From Achromobacter sp. B7 (GTDB lineage: Bacteria > Pseudomonadota > Gammaproteobacteria > Burkholderiales > Burkholderiaceae_B), in contig NZ_CP032084.1 of NCBI RefSeq assembly GCF_003600685.1, positions 3,658,001 through 3,722,000 of the forward strand: a stretch of DNA of 64,000 nt. The letters are read 5' to 3'. Each line of letters starts with the position of its first letter. Within the stretch, counting starts at the first letter, position 1. Below are positions 55,463 through 64,000 of this stretch, piece after piece. The position numbers and the translations under genes are program-made. The notes below the pieces were generated by a model. It made no database searches, was not told where the DNA came from, and saw nothing but the letters and a program-made list of their open reading frames with translations.

Positions 55463-55501
55463 CACCCTATAAAGTGCAGCGGTAAGGTTGCACCATTATC
55501 C

Positions 55502-55535
55502 AGGCGGGGCTTTCGGGCCCCGCCTTGTTATTTTC
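55502..55535 (+). terminator. Terminator of the cold shock gene
   Basis: AGGCGGGGC-TTTCGG-GCCCCGCCT (55502-55525) followed by a T-rich tract (TTATTTTCTTTTT). Confidence 0.8.
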
Positions 55536-55552
55536 TTTTTACTGCGCCAGTC

Positions 55553-56065
55553 ATGCTGAAGAATGCGAAGTTATTACCTGCCACTCCTACGTTGTTCAAG
55601 ACGGCGTTCATAAAACCCGCATTCCTTAAAGCCGTATCGGCGGCACTGGCCAGCGCGGCATTGATGCTGGGCGCGGGCGCCCATGCGCAAACCGGGCCGC
55701 AACCGCCCTTGCCCACCACGCAACTGTCAGCCGGCATCCATATTATCCGCGCCGAAGTTGCCAACACCGACGCCACGCGCCAAGCCGGCCTGATGTTCCG
55801 CAAAGAACTGCCCGGCAACGATGGCATGCTGTTCGTCTTCGAGCGGCCCGACGTGCAGTGCTTCTGGATGCGCAACACGCTTTTGCCGCTCTCGATTGCC
55901 TTTATCGCCGACGACGGCACGATCGTCAACATCGACGACATGGCGCCGCAGACCGAAGACCCGCATTGCGCCCGCAAGCCCGTGCGCTACGCCCTGGAAA
56001 TGACCCAAGGTTGGTTCGACGAGCATGGCATCAAGGCGGGCCGGAAAATAGACGGGCTGCCCTGA
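55553..56065 (+). CDS. DUF192 family secreted protein
   Basis: Protein of 170 residues. A long leader ends in a signal peptidase site at GAHAQ (about residue 46). The DUF192 domain follows: VANTDATRQAGLMFRKELPGNDGMLFVF, split by family residues, then CFWMRNTLLPLSIAFI and IVNIDDMAPQ. The reaction is unknown. The ATG has no good ribosome site. Confidence 0.85.
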   Translation: MLKNAKLLPATPTLFKTAFIKPAFLKAVSAALASAALMLGAGAHAQTGPQPPLPTTQLSAGIHIIRAEVANTDATRQAGLMFRKELPGNDGMLFVFERPDVQCFWMRNTLLPLSIAFIADDGTIVNIDDMAPQTEDPHCARKPVRYALEMTQGWFDEHGIKAGRKIDGLP

Positions 56066-56105
56066 GTCGGGCGCCCCGGGGCGCCAGTGCGCCAGCCGGA
56101 TGTAG

Positions 56106-56162
56106 AAAGGGAGCCCCCGAGAGGCTCCCTTTTTTGATTCCGCCGCGAACCGCGCGGCGGAA
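56106..56162. terminator. Terminator pair between the DUF192 gene and pcaF
   Basis: AGGGAGCC / GGCTCCCT with TTTTTT (56108-56135) ends the DUF192 gene. A second perfect stem, TTCCGCCGCG / CGCGGCGGAA (56138-56162), lies on the pcaF side without a U-tract. Confidence 0.75.
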
Positions 56163-56200
56163 AAAACAACACTTCAGGTTTCAGGCTTGAAGCCGCAAGC

Positions 56201-57406
56201 TCAGACGCGTTCGATGATGAGCGCGATGCCCTGGCCCACGCCGATGCACATCGTGCACAGCGCATAGCGGCCGCCGGTGCGGTGCAGCTGGTTGATCGCG
56301 GTGGTAGCCAGGCGGGCGCCGGATGCGCCCAGCGGGTGACCCAGGGCGATTGCGCCGCCGTTGGGGTTCACGCGCGGGTCGTTGTCGGCAATGCCCAGTT
56401 GGCGCAGCACGGCCAGGCCCTGCGCGGCGAAGGCTTCGTTCAGCTCGATGACGTCCATCTGGTCCAGCGTCAGGCCGGTCTGGGCCAACACCTTCAGCGT
56501 GGCCGGGGCCGGGCCGATACCCATGATGCGCGGCGCGACGCCGGCGGTAGCCATGCCGACCACGCGAGCGCGCGGGGTCAAGCCGTGGCGGGCGGCCGCC
56601 TTTTCGTCAGCCAACAGCAGCGCGGCGGCGCCGTCGTTCACGCCCGACGCGTTGCCGGCCGTGACGGTGCCGCCTTCGCGGACCACACCCTTGAGCTTGG
56701 CCAACGATTCCAGGCTGGTTTCACGCGGATGCTCGTCCTTGGAGACGATGATGGCATCGCCCTTTTTCTGCGCAATCGAAACCGGCACGATTTCGGCGTC
56801 GAACACGCCTTCTTTCTGCGCGCGAGCCGTCTTTTGCTGGCTGGCCAGCGCAAACAGGTCTTGGTCTTCGCGGCTGATGTTGAAGTCGTCAGCGACGTTT
56901 TCGGCCGTTTCGGGCATCGAATCGACGCCGTATTGCGCCCTCATCAGCTTGTTGACGAAGCGCCAGCCGATGGTGGTGTCGAAAATGGCGGCATTGCGCG
57001 AGAACGCGCTGTCGGCCTTGCCCATGACGAAGGGCGCGCGGCTCATGCTTTCAACGCCGCCGGCCAGCATCAGCCCGGCTTCGCCGGCGCGGATGGCGCG
57101 GGCGGCGGTGCCAATGGCGTCCAGGCCGGAACCGCACAGGCGGTTGACCGTGGCGCCGGGGACTTCGATGGGCAGGCCGGCCAGCAGCGTGGCCATGCGG
57201 GCCACGTTGCGGTTGTCTTCACCGGCCTGGTTGGCGCAGCCCATGATGGCGTCGTCCAGTTCTTCCCAGCGCACGCCGGGGTTGCGCGCTACCAGCGCCT
57301 TGATGGCGACGGCGGCGAGGTCATCAGGACGCACGCTGGCCAGCGCACCGCCGTAGCGGCCGAAGGGGGTGCGGATCGCATCACAAATAAAGGCATTCAC
57401 GGTCAT
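56201..57406 (-). CDS. pcaF: 3-oxoadipyl-CoA thiolase (PcaF/PaaJ type)
   Basis: Cleaves 3-oxoadipyl-CoA to succinyl-CoA and acetyl-CoA at the end of the beta-ketoadipate or phenylacetate route. The 401 residues carry the thiolase triad: C91 in NRLCGSGLDAIG, the His in ALGHPLGASGAR, and C387 in TMCIGVGQG. The opening YICDAIRTP-like FICDAIRTPFGRYGGALASVR and CANQAGEDNRNVARMA favour the PcaF group over general acetyl-CoA acetyltransferases. No other pca or paa genes adjoin it. Confidence 0.87.
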   Translation of the reverse strand: MTVNAFICDAIRTPFGRYGGALASVRPDDLAAVAIKALVARNPGVRWEELDDAIMGCANQAGEDNRNVARMATLLAGLPIEVPGATVNRLCGSGLDAIGTAARAIRAGEAGLMLAGGVESMSRAPFVMGKADSAFSRNAAIFDTTIGWRFVNKLMRAQYGVDSMPETAENVADDFNISREDQDLFALASQQKTARAQKEGVFDAEIVPVSIAQKKGDAIIVSKDEHPRETSLESLAKLKGVVREGGTVTAGNASGVNDGAAALLLADEKAAARHGLTPRARVVGMATAGVAPRIMGIGPAPATLKVLAQTGLTLDQMDVIELNEAFAAQGLAVLRQLGIADNDPRVNPNGGAIALGHPLGASGARLATTAINQLHRTGGRYALCTMCIGVGQGIALIIERV

Positions 57407-57553
57407 GGGAAGCTCGGAGTGAAGTGAAAAATTCGGGATCGGACGATCTTAGCGCACCGCATTTAGCGCCAAGTTGGTGCACACCTGGGGTGTCCGTCTC
57501 ATGGACAGTGTCCGGTAGGCGTTCACCCTGATCGCCAAGCCGGACGCAGGCCT

Positions 57554-58981
57554 TCAGGGCGATGCGGGCTTGGAAGGCGCCGTTGCGGCGCCCGCCCCGG
57601 ACTGCGCGGCGCGACCTGCCTCGACGATGGCTTGCCGCCGAAAGCGCCCCGCAGCCAGGTGATAGAACGGCTGCGGGCAGAACTGCCGCGACACGCCCGA
57701 GGCCAGCAGCGACCCCACCAGCAACCAGAACAACATCGGCTGGCTGCCCGTCATTTCCATGACCACCACGCTGGCCGTCAACGGTGCCTGCGTGGCGGCG
57801 GCCAGAAAGGCGGCCATCGACACCAGCACCAGCACACGCTGGTCCACGCCCTCGCCCGCCAGTTCCCAGATGTGTTGGCCGATGCCGGCGCCCGTGGTTA
57901 GTGCGGGGGTGAAGATCCCGCCCGGGATGCCCGCCCAATACGATGCGACGGTAGCGGCCAGCTTGGCCAGCCCGAAGCCGACCGGCGCCGTGTCGTTGCC
58001 CGACAGCAGATCGGCCGCCACCCCATAGCCCGTGCCGTACACGCTGCCGGCCGTGCACAGGCCAATCACGGCCAGCACCAGGCCCATGATGAAAGCCGTC
58101 CAGATAGGATGCGCGCGGATCCAGGCGCGCCAGGCCGCGGGCGCCGCGCCTGCCGCGCCCTTGCCCAGCAGCCGCGCAAAAATACCGCCCAACGCGCCGT
58201 TGATCGCGCCGCAGATGACAATCCACATCACCATGCCATGGGCCAGCGGCGCACCGCCGAACACGCCGAAATACGGGTTGTTGCCCTGCACCGCGACCAC
58301 CAGAAACCCCGCTGCCAGCACGCCGATCAGCACCAGGCGCTGCCAGCGCAGCACCGTGCCTCGGCCCAGCTCTTCAATGGCGAAGATCACGCCGGCAAGC
58401 GGCGCGTTGAAGGCGGCGGCAAGGCCGCCGGCCGCGCCGGCCGCGATCAGTTCATTGGCGTGAAAGCCCCGCAGCTTGACGCCGCGACGCTTCCAGAAAT
58501 CCCCCCATGCCAGCATGAGCGCGGCGCCCACCTGCACCGACGGGCCTTCGCGGCCGATCGACGCGCCGGCCAGCATGCCGAAGAACGCCAGGGGAATTTT
58601 CCAGAGGGTTTGCGCCAGCGACACCAGGCTGGTCTGGCTGGCCCCCGGCGGCAATGACAGCGCGCCGATGACTTGGGGAATGCCGCTACCGGCCGCGTTG
58701 GGCGCAAAGCGCAGCGTCAGCCAGCGCAAGCCGGCCAGGCTGAACGGCAGCACCAGCAAGGCAAGCCAGCCGTTGTGGCCCACCCATTCGCGGTTCCAGT
58801 CCAGCGCCTTGTCGGCCAGATACGCAAAACCGAGCGACATCAGCGCGACCAGGCCGGCCCCGCCCAACAGCAGTGCCATTTGCAGGCTCTTGCGCGACAG
58901 GCGGTTGATCTGACGCACTTTGCGCCGCATCAGGCGGCGGGTGGCGGCGGAGGTCCGGCGGAAAGGTTCAGTCAGGCTCAT
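57554..58981 (-). CDS. ClC-family chloride/proton antiporter
   Basis: Inner-membrane H+/Cl- exchanger of 475 residues. The selectivity motifs are GSGIP (98-102), GREGP with gating E145, and GIPGGIFTPAL. The proton Glu of the E. coli protein has a counterpart in FAIEELGRG, which supports an antiporter rather than a channel. The N-terminal 35 residues are basic. It may serve acid tolerance. A 15-bp repeat array lies just before its start. Confidence 0.92.
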   Translation of the reverse strand: MSLTEPFRRTSAATRRLMRRKVRQINRLSRKSLQMALLLGGAGLVALMSLGFAYLADKALDWNREWVGHNGWLALLVLPFSLAGLRWLTLRFAPNAAGSGIPQVIGALSLPPGASQTSLVSLAQTLWKIPLAFFGMLAGASIGREGPSVQVGAALMLAWGDFWKRRGVKLRGFHANELIAAGAAGGLAAAFNAPLAGVIFAIEELGRGTVLRWQRLVLIGVLAAGFLVVAVQGNNPYFGVFGGAPLAHGMVMWIVICGAINGALGGIFARLLGKGAAGAAPAAWRAWIRAHPIWTAFIMGLVLAVIGLCTAGSVYGTGYGVAADLLSGNDTAPVGFGLAKLAATVASYWAGIPGGIFTPALTTGAGIGQHIWELAGEGVDQRVLVLVSMAAFLAAATQAPLTASVVVMEMTGSQPMLFWLLVGSLLASGVSRQFCPQPFYHLAAGRFRRQAIVEAGRAAQSGAGAATAPSKPASP

Positions 58982-59040
58982 GGGCTGCTGGCATGCGGCG
59001 GAAAGTCGCTAACCTTAACATTCCCACCTGACTCGCAGCC

Positions 59041-59115
59041 CACAACTTCGCCGACCACAACCTCGCCGGCCACAACCTCGCCGGCCACGATTCCGCCGTC
59101 CACAGACTTACCGCC
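59041..59115. repeat. 15-bp tandem repeat upstream of the ClC gene
   Basis: Five head-to-tail units: CACAACTTCGCCGAC, CACAACCTCGCCGGC, CACAACCTCGCCGGC, CACGATTCCGCCGTC, CACAGACTTACCGCC. Units two and three are identical. On the minus strand one frame reads AGEVV repeats and ends in a TGA that overlaps the ClC ATG. Confidence 0.8.
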
Positions 59116-59159
59116 CGGGCGCTACCGCGCAATCCCGCGCGGCAGCGCCCGGCGGCTGC

Positions 59160-60872
59160 TTAGAACGAGGACCAGTCGTCGTCCGACGCGTGCGCCAGCG
59201 CCGGCCGCGCCTGGCTGGCGCGTGCCACGGTCGCTGCCGGCTTGCGCGCGGCCAGGGACGCGGGCGTGGGCGTAATCAAGCGCGCCTCGGCGCCACGCCC
59301 GGAACCCGCGGCGGCGTCCACCTTGAAGCGGCGCACTTCCTGCGCCAGGCGGCCGGCCTGCTCTTGCATGCTGGCGGCCGCGGCGGCGGCTTCTTCAACC
59401 AGCGCGGCGTTCTGCTGCGTCACGGTATCCATCTGCGCCACGGCCTGGTTGACCTGGCCGATGCCGGACGATTGCTCTTCGGATGCGCTGGCAATTTCAC
59501 GCACCAGCGTTGCGACCTGACGCACGCTGTCGACCACTTCGCGCATGGTGCGGCCTGCCTCGTCCACCTGGCGCGTACCGCCCTGCACACGCGCGGCGGA
59601 TTCGTCGATCAGCGCCTTGATTTCCTTGGCGGCCACCGCCGAGCGTTGCGCCAAGGTGCGCACTTCACCCGCGACCACGGCAAAGCCCCGGCCCTGCTCG
59701 CCCGCGCGCGCCGCTTCCACGGCGGCGTTCAGCGCCAGGATGTTGGTCTGGAAGGCAATACCGTCGATCACACCCGTGATATCGGCGATGCGGCGCGAGC
59801 TGTCCGAAATGGCGCTCATGGTCTGCACCACGCCTTCCACCACTTCGCCCCCGCGCACTGCCACGGTGGACGCCTGCGTCACCAGACGATCGGCCTCGCT
59901 GGCGTTGTTGGCGTTTTGCTGCACGGTGCTGGTCAGCTCTTCCATCGACGCGGCAGTCTGCTCCAGCGACGAGGCTTGCTCTTCAGTACGTTGCGACAGG
60001 TCGGAGTTGCCTTGCGCGATCTGCGAGGACGCCGAGGCGATGCTTTCACAGCCATCGCGCACGTCCGCGACGATGCGCGCCAGGCTTTCGTTCATGGCCT
60101 TCAGTGCCGTCATCAAGTCGCCCGTTTCGTCACGCGTGGCCACCTGGATGTCGGTGGTCAGATCGCCCGCGGCGACCTGGCGCGCGGCTTTCACGGCCTG
60201 TTCCAGCGGACGCACGATGCCGCGCGTGACCAGCCAGCCCAACAGCATGCCGATCACCACGCCGGCCACGGCCAGGATGATCATCACGGCGCGCACGGTG
60301 TCGTACAGGTCGGTGGCTTCGTCCACCGATTGCGCGGTGGCTTTTTCCTTGCCCACGGCCAGGTTGGTCATCAGGTCGTCAAGCTTTTGCGACGAGGCGA
60401 TAACCCGCTTTTCGATCTCGGCCACACGCGGATCGGTTTGCGTCAACGACTGCGACTTCGCCGCCGTGAAGAACGCTTCCGACTCCCGCTTCCACACCTG
60501 TTCGGTTTCGACAAACTGCGCCAGCAGGCGCTTGCCCTCTTCTTCGTGGAAATTCTTCGCGGCCTTGTCGCGCAGCACGTCCATGTTCTTGACGGCGTCG
60601 TCAAACTGCTTTTTCAACGCCTGGCGATCCTGATCGGTGCTGGCGGCCAGGTAGCCGCTGCGGGCGCGGCCCGCGTAGATCAGATTCAGATTGGATTCTT
60701 TCAAGTCCGAGATGCCACGCAGCTCGGTGTCGTACAGCCGGTCATTCAATTCGTTGATGCGCGACAGCCCCCAAACACCAAAGGCCCCGATGGCACCGCC
60801 GATTACCGCCACGAGCAAAAACGCGCCCGACAGGCGCGCCCCAATGCGCAAGCCTGAAAATAAGCGAAACAT
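59160..60872 (-). CDS. Methyl-accepting chemotaxis protein
   Basis: Chemoreceptor of 570 residues. Helix 1 is at about 12-34. A four-helix periplasmic domain of about 155 residues follows ([16 protein letters not shown]). Then come helix 2 ([19 protein letters not shown]), a HAMP domain, and the signalling domain with the hairpin tip [20 protein letters not shown]. The last residues, DDDWSSF, match the xWxxF tether that binds the CheR methyltransferase, so this is probably a major receptor. GGGAAG precedes the ATG at 60872. The ligand is unknown. No che genes are nearby. Confidence 0.92.
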   Translation of the reverse strand: MFRLFSGLRIGARLSGAFLLVAVIGGAIGAFGVWGLSRINELNDRLYDTELRGISDLKESNLNLIYAGRARSGYLAASTDQDRQALKKQFDDAVKNMDVLRDKAAKNFHEEEGKRLLAQFVETEQVWKRESEAFFTAAKSQSLTQTDPRVAEIEKRVIASSQKLDDLMTNLAVGKEKATAQSVDEATDLYDTVRAVMIILAVAGVVIGMLLGWLVTRGIVRPLEQAVKAARQVAAGDLTTDIQVATRDETGDLMTALKAMNESLARIVADVRDGCESIASASSQIAQGNSDLSQRTEEQASSLEQTAASMEELTSTVQQNANNASEADRLVTQASTVAVRGGEVVEGVVQTMSAISDSSRRIADITGVIDGIAFQTNILALNAAVEAARAGEQGRGFAVVAGEVRTLAQRSAVAAKEIKALIDESAARVQGGTRQVDEAGRTMREVVDSVRQVATLVREIASASEEQSSGIGQVNQAVAQMDTVTQQNAALVEEAAAAAASMQEQAGRLAQEVRRFKVDAAAGSGRGAEARLITPTPASLAARKPAATVARASQARPALAHASDDDWSSF

Positions 60873-61076
60873 GCTTCCCTTCCCTGTAGTTACCCCGGTT
60901 GTAAGCGGGCATGCCGCGATCCGTTGGCCCCGTGGTTCGGCCCTGACCACTGGCAACAATAGCGGTCGGGATTCCTAGGGATAACCCTAAAGAAAAGGTT
61001 GTTTCTTTGTCATTTCCCTGGAATGAAATCGACAATCGACAGGGTTATGTCAGCTGAATTCTTCCTGAAAGGGAAT

Positions 61077-61111
61077 AAAAAAACCCCTGTGCAAAGCACC
61101 AGGGGTTTTTT
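61077..61111. terminator. Terminator after sodB
   Basis: AACCCCTG...CAGGGGTT with inner TGC/GCA pairing is flanked by seven As and six Ts. It serves sodB on the minus strand. Between it and the MCP start no clear promoter was found. Confidence 0.85.
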
Positions 61112-61150
61112 CTTGCGGGCCACGTGTGTGGCCCGGCTTGTCTTTACCGA

Positions 61151-61729
61151 TCAGGCAAAGTTCTTGGCGGCGAAATCCCAGTTGGCAAGTGCCCAGAAAT
61201 TTTCCAGGTACTTGGGACGCGCGTTGCGGTAGTCGATGTAGTACGCGTGTTCCCAGACATCACAGGTCAACAGCGGCTTGTCGGCGGTGGTCAGCGGCGT
61301 GGCGGCGTTGCTGGTGTTGACGATGTCAACCGAACCGTCGGCCTTCTTGACCAACCAGGTCCAGCCCGAACCGAAGTTGCCGGCTGCCGACTTGTTGAAC
61401 GCTTCCTTGAAAGCGTCGAAGCTGCCCCACTTGGCGTTGATGGCATCAGCCAGCTTGCCGGTGGGTGCGCCGCCGGCCTTGGGGGCCAGGCTATTCCAGT
61501 AGAACGTGTGGTTCCAGACTTGAGCGGCGTTGTTGAAAATGCCACCCGAGGACTTCTTCACGATGTCTTCCAGCGACAGCGTTTCGAATTCCGTACCCGG
61601 GATCAGGTTGTTCAGGTTCGTGACGTAAGTCTGGTGATGCTTGCCGTAGTGGAACTCCAGCGTTTCCTTGGAAATGTGCGGGGCCAGGGCGTCGAGTTCG
61701 TAAGGCAGGGGGGGAAGAGTATGTGCCAT
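61151..61729 (-). CDS. sodB: Iron superoxide dismutase
   Basis: Cytoplasmic FeSOD of 192 residues. All four metal ligands are present: H27 (EFHYGKHH), H74 (VWNHTFYW), D157 and H161 ([12 protein letters not shown]), matching E. coli H26, H73, D156 and H160. [11 protein letters not shown] and the GGAPTG region favour iron over manganese. The start at 61729 has AAGGA 9 bases upstream; a longer open frame upstream is not conserved. Confidence 0.95.
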   Translation of the reverse strand: MAHTLPPLPYELDALAPHISKETLEFHYGKHHQTYVTNLNNLIPGTEFETLSLEDIVKKSSGGIFNNAAQVWNHTFYWNSLAPKAGGAPTGKLADAINAKWGSFDAFKEAFNKSAAGNFGSGWTWLVKKADGSVDIVNTSNAATPLTTADKPLLTCDVWEHAYYIDYRNARPKYLENFWALANWDFAAKNFA

Positions 61730-61769
61730 GTGTTGGTTCCTTCTGTTGAGTGCACGATCAAGCCGGTCA

Positions 61770-61827
61770 ATTGTATCGGCAACTAATGAGGATACCGCGT
61801 TAACCCCGCGTCCGCGCGGGGTTAACG
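61770..61827. promoter_or_regulatory. sodB upstream region with perfect 13-bp palindrome
   Basis: CGTTAACCCCGCG-TCCG-CGCGGGGTTAACG (61798-61827) is followed toward sodB by TACAAT (61775-61770 on the minus strand), a good -10. The palindrome lies where the -35 should be. It could be a regulator site or the terminator of the ankyrin gene. Confidence 0.5.
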
Positions 61828-61891
61828 GCGCGCATGAGCATATGCGCATTCACGCCGACGCACGGCGTGTCGCACTGGGTTTTTGTAAACG

Positions 61892-64000
61892 CTACTCTTT
61901 CTCGTATCGCAGTTCCCTGCCGCCTTCCGACTCCACCAGCGTGCCGTCTTTGTGCACGGCGAATGTCTTGTGCAGCGGTGCACCGGCGGCTTCTTCCGGT
62001 ACGTCCAGGTCCACGCGTATCGCGCGCGTGCCGGCGTCCAGTTTGCTGATGTCCACCTGATGCCAACGCGCGCCCGAGGGCAGCGGCACAAACACGGCCA
62101 GTGTTTTCAAGGCGCCCGGCTCGATGGGTGCGCTGATGCCGTCTTCACCTTCGGACGGGCGCGGACCGCCCCCGTGATCGGCATCCGCCGACGACATCGC
62201 CACGTCAACTTTCACCGGGCGATCGCGGTAGAAAACGCGCACGGACAAAAAGCCGGGCTGGGCGGGGCGTGCGGGCCGGGTATCAGCACGCACGTCCTGG
62301 ATAGGCGAATACGGCTGGATCGGCGGCGTGTCCAGAAACACCTGTTTGCCGTCGCTGCGCCAGGCGCCGCGCGCCGCGATGTCGACGGCGCCGTAGCTCA
62401 GCATGTAGTCAAAGCTGCCGTCCGGCGACAACAGCAATTGGCTGCCGACTTCACGCACACCGTTCAGCACATACAGGCCCGCCAAGCCCGCGGAGTCGGC
62501 GGATTTGCTGGCAACCTTGGCGGCCCCTCGCCTGGACGGCGCGGGGGACGGGCAAGTGGCCGGCGGAGATGCACCGGCCGCTTGGACGACACGCTGGAAC
62601 GCGGGTGCGGACTGGCATGCCAGCGTGTGGGCGAAGGACTGGCCAGGCGGTGCGGCGACCTTGTCAAAACGCGCACCGTGGCGCGCCAGCAATGACAGCA
62701 TGGCGGGCTGGCTGGATTGCAACGCCACCCACGCCGGCCCGCGGCCCATGGCGTCGGCCTGGTCGGGACGCGCGCCGGCCGTGAGCATGGCGCGGACCAG
62801 GTCTTCGCGGCCCAGTTCGATTGCGGTGTTCAAGGGCGTCGCGCCGTCGTCCAGTGCGGCGTCCAGCGACCCACCGGTGGCGTTCACGAACCGCAGCAGC
62901 TGCACAAGTTCTTCCTGCCGGGCCACGTACCACTGCCGGCTATGAAGCAACTGAACCACAACGCGTCGCGACAGCGGCGCGGCGTCGGGCGCGCAGGTCG
63001 AGGGCTTGCCGGTAAAACCGGCCGCCTGCAATGCCGCGATATAGCCCGGCGCTTCGATCAGGCTGGCTTCGCCGCGTTCGGGCATGCAGGCTTGCGCCAC
63101 GGGTTGGCCGGTGGCTTTGCTGATGCGGCGCACCAGCGCGATGTCGCCCGAGGCCACCGCCGCGTTCAACAGCGCGTACGAAGCCGGGGCGCGCGGCAGG
63201 CGTGGATCGTCCAACTTGGCGCCTGCCCGCAGCAGCCGTTCCAGCATCGCGGCGTCTTGCCTGCCGATCAGCCAATACAGCGCGCTTTCGCCATCGGGCG
63301 CCAGGCCGACCGGGTCCGCGCCCTTGGCCAGCAAGGCGTCAACGACGGGCACTTGCCCCGACGCTGCGGCCAGCAGCAACAGCGGCGCGCCGTCGCCGCT
63401 ATCCGCGTCCCCCGCCTTCACTTCCGTGGGCACGCCAGCTTCGATCAGCATCAACGCCAATGACGTATCGCGGTTTTCCAGCGCGCGCCGGATCGCCCCC
63501 GTGCCCAGCGCCTTCAGGTCGAAGCCCGCATCGGCAAACAGGCGCAGCGTTGCGGCATCGCCCGATTGCACCGCGACATCGACGGGCGATTTCACGTCAT
63601 AGCCTTCACGCTTGGCGCGGGGGTCGGCGCCCGCGGCCAATAGCAGCTTGATGGCTTGCGGTTTGCGGGCCTGTACCGCATCGGCAAGCGGCGTGTTGCC
63701 GTTTTGATCTTGCGGGTCGCCATCGACTGGCGCCCCCAGCGCCAGCAAACGTTGCAGCGTTTGCACGTCGCCACGGCGCGCCGCCAGGTTCATGATGGGC
63801 TGGGCGTCGGACTCCACTTTGGTGAACAGCGCCGCGCTGGAACCCGTTTGTGGGCCGCGTTGAGCGAACGGCATGTTCTTTTGCAGCAACTGCGCCGCAA
63901 TATCGGGATGGCCGCCCTGCACCGCCGCCTGCGCGGCGTCCAGCCAGAGGTCGTATTGGCCGCTCTGGCCGTAGCCGGTGTTGGGGATTTGGCGCGGCCC
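61892..64000 (-). CDS. Ankyrin-repeat protein (5' end beyond right edge)
   Basis: At least 702 residues, open through position 64000, so the true start is outside the window. About the first 480 visible residues are ankyrin repeats, with NGNTPLADAVQARKPQAIKLLLAAGADP as the clearest, split by repeat turns, and others such as DGATPLNTAIELGREDLVRAML. The last 190 residues form a different, beta-rich domain (GLYVLNGVREVGSQLLLSPDGSFDYMLSYGAVD, in parts) that I do not recognise. An internal GTG at 63922 is not the likely start. Binding partner and location are unknown. Confidence 0.8.
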   Translation of the reverse strand, partial: GPRQIPNTGYGQSGQYDLWLDAAQAAVQGGHPDIAAQLLQKNMPFAQRGPQTGSSAALFTKVESDAQPIMNLAARRGDVQTLQRLLALGAPVDGDPQDQNGNTPLADAVQARKPQAIKLLLAAGADPRAKREGYDVKSPVDVAVQSGDAATLRLFADAGFDLKALGTGAIRRALENRDTSLALMLIEAGVPTEVKAGDADSGDGAPLLLLAAASGQVPVVDALLAKGADPVGLAPDGESALYWLIGRQDAAMLERLLRAGAKLDDPRLPRAPASYALLNAAVASGDIALVRRISKATGQPVAQACMPERGEASLIEAPGYIAALQAAGFTGKPSTCAPDAAPLSRRVVVQLLHSRQWYVARQEELVQLLRFVNATGGSLDAALDDGATPLNTAIELGREDLVRAMLTAGARPDQADAMGRGPAWVALQSSQPAMLSLLARHGARFDKVAAPPGQSFAHTLACQSAPAFQRVVQAAGASPPATCPSPAPSRRGAAKVASKSADSAGLAGLYVLNGVREVGSQLLLSPDGSFDYMLSYGAVDIAARGAWRSDGKQVFLDTPPIQPYSPIQDVRADTRPARPAQPGFLSVRVFYRDRPVKVDVAMSSADADHGGGPRPSEGEDGISAPIEPGALKTLAVFVPLPSGARWHQVDISKLDAGTRAIRVDLDVPEEAAGAPLHKTFAVHKDGTLVESEGGRELRYEKE

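Noticed and set aside
57482-57494. Short inverted repeat ACACC-TGG-GGTGT upstream of pcaF
   Set aside because: Arms of five bases are too short to support an operator call on their own.
58980-59103. Possible small gene (AGEVV repeats) ending in a TGA that overlaps the ClC start
   Set aside because: Only a GTG start without a ribosome site, and the sequence is mostly the repeat itself.
1-64000. tRNA, rRNA, insertion sequences, prophage and attachment sites
   Set aside because: I looked for cloverleaf-like stretches, transposase or integrase motifs and terminal inverted repeats and saw none. Without a covariance search a lone tRNA could still be missed.

Overview
The window reads as chromosomal DNA of a high-GC betaproteobacterium of the Alcaligenaceae, most like Achromobacter or Bordetella. 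The reasons are the GC-rich coding sequence throughout, a Bug-family (Bordetella uptake gene) binding protein, many ABC uptake systems, and a ribF-ileS-lspA-coaBC block. The genus is inferred from recognised proteins, not from an alignment. I saw no rRNA, tRNA, insertion sequence, prophage or CRISPR array. Fifty protein-coding genes are supported. Two are cut by the window edges: a chorismate mutase on the left and an ankyrin-repeat protein on the right.

Layout. 0-4.6 kb: chorismate mutase, UvrD helicase and a fatty acid desaturase on the minus strand, then a small secreted protein. 4.6-13.9 kb: purN with an RsmB/NOP-type RNA methyltransferase that carries a long Arg/Gly-rich repeat tail, divergent from ribF-ileS-lspA and coaBC. 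14-18.4 kb: a compact operon for an IclR regulator, peptidase E, a DUF1177 protein, an AroM-family protein and a Bug binding protein; this is the least understood set in the window. 18.4-22.8 kb: a YdjM-like membrane protein, a DedA protein, a two-helix membrane protein, a dimeric-type dUTPase and an old yellow enzyme. 22.8-27.2 kb: ehuBCDA (ectoine/hydroxyectoine uptake) and an orphan LivK-like binding protein. 27.4-31.8 kb: OsmC, an Nramp transporter with a Fur-like site, a 73-residue protein, and a TetR/MFS divergent pair with mirror-image operators. 31.9-36.8 kb: a full livKHMGF branched-chain amino acid system. 37-40.8 kb: trifunctional PutA. 41-55 kb: an envelope and proteolysis block in the order clpS, alpha-2-macroglobulin, pbpC, clpA, pqiA, pqiB, pqiC. 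55-64 kb: cold shock protein, DUF192 protein, 3-oxoadipyl-CoA thiolase, ClC antiporter, chemoreceptor, SodB and the ankyrin protein.

How the genes work together. Much of the window is uptake of small solutes (ectoines, branched-chain amino acids, carboxylates or peptides, manganese) with catabolism of what comes in (PutA, PcaF, peptidase E). The 41-55 kb block joins protein quality control (ClpS/ClpA) to outer-envelope defence: a protease-trapping macroglobulin with its repair transglycosylase PBP1C, and the PqiABC lipid-transport bridge.

The points most worth following up are the peptidase E/DUF1177/AroM/Bug operon, the repeat-tailed RNA methyltransferase, the clpS-clpA pair split by the macroglobulin module, two intergenic 15-bp minisatellites that share a phase pattern, and several strong regulatory palindromes.
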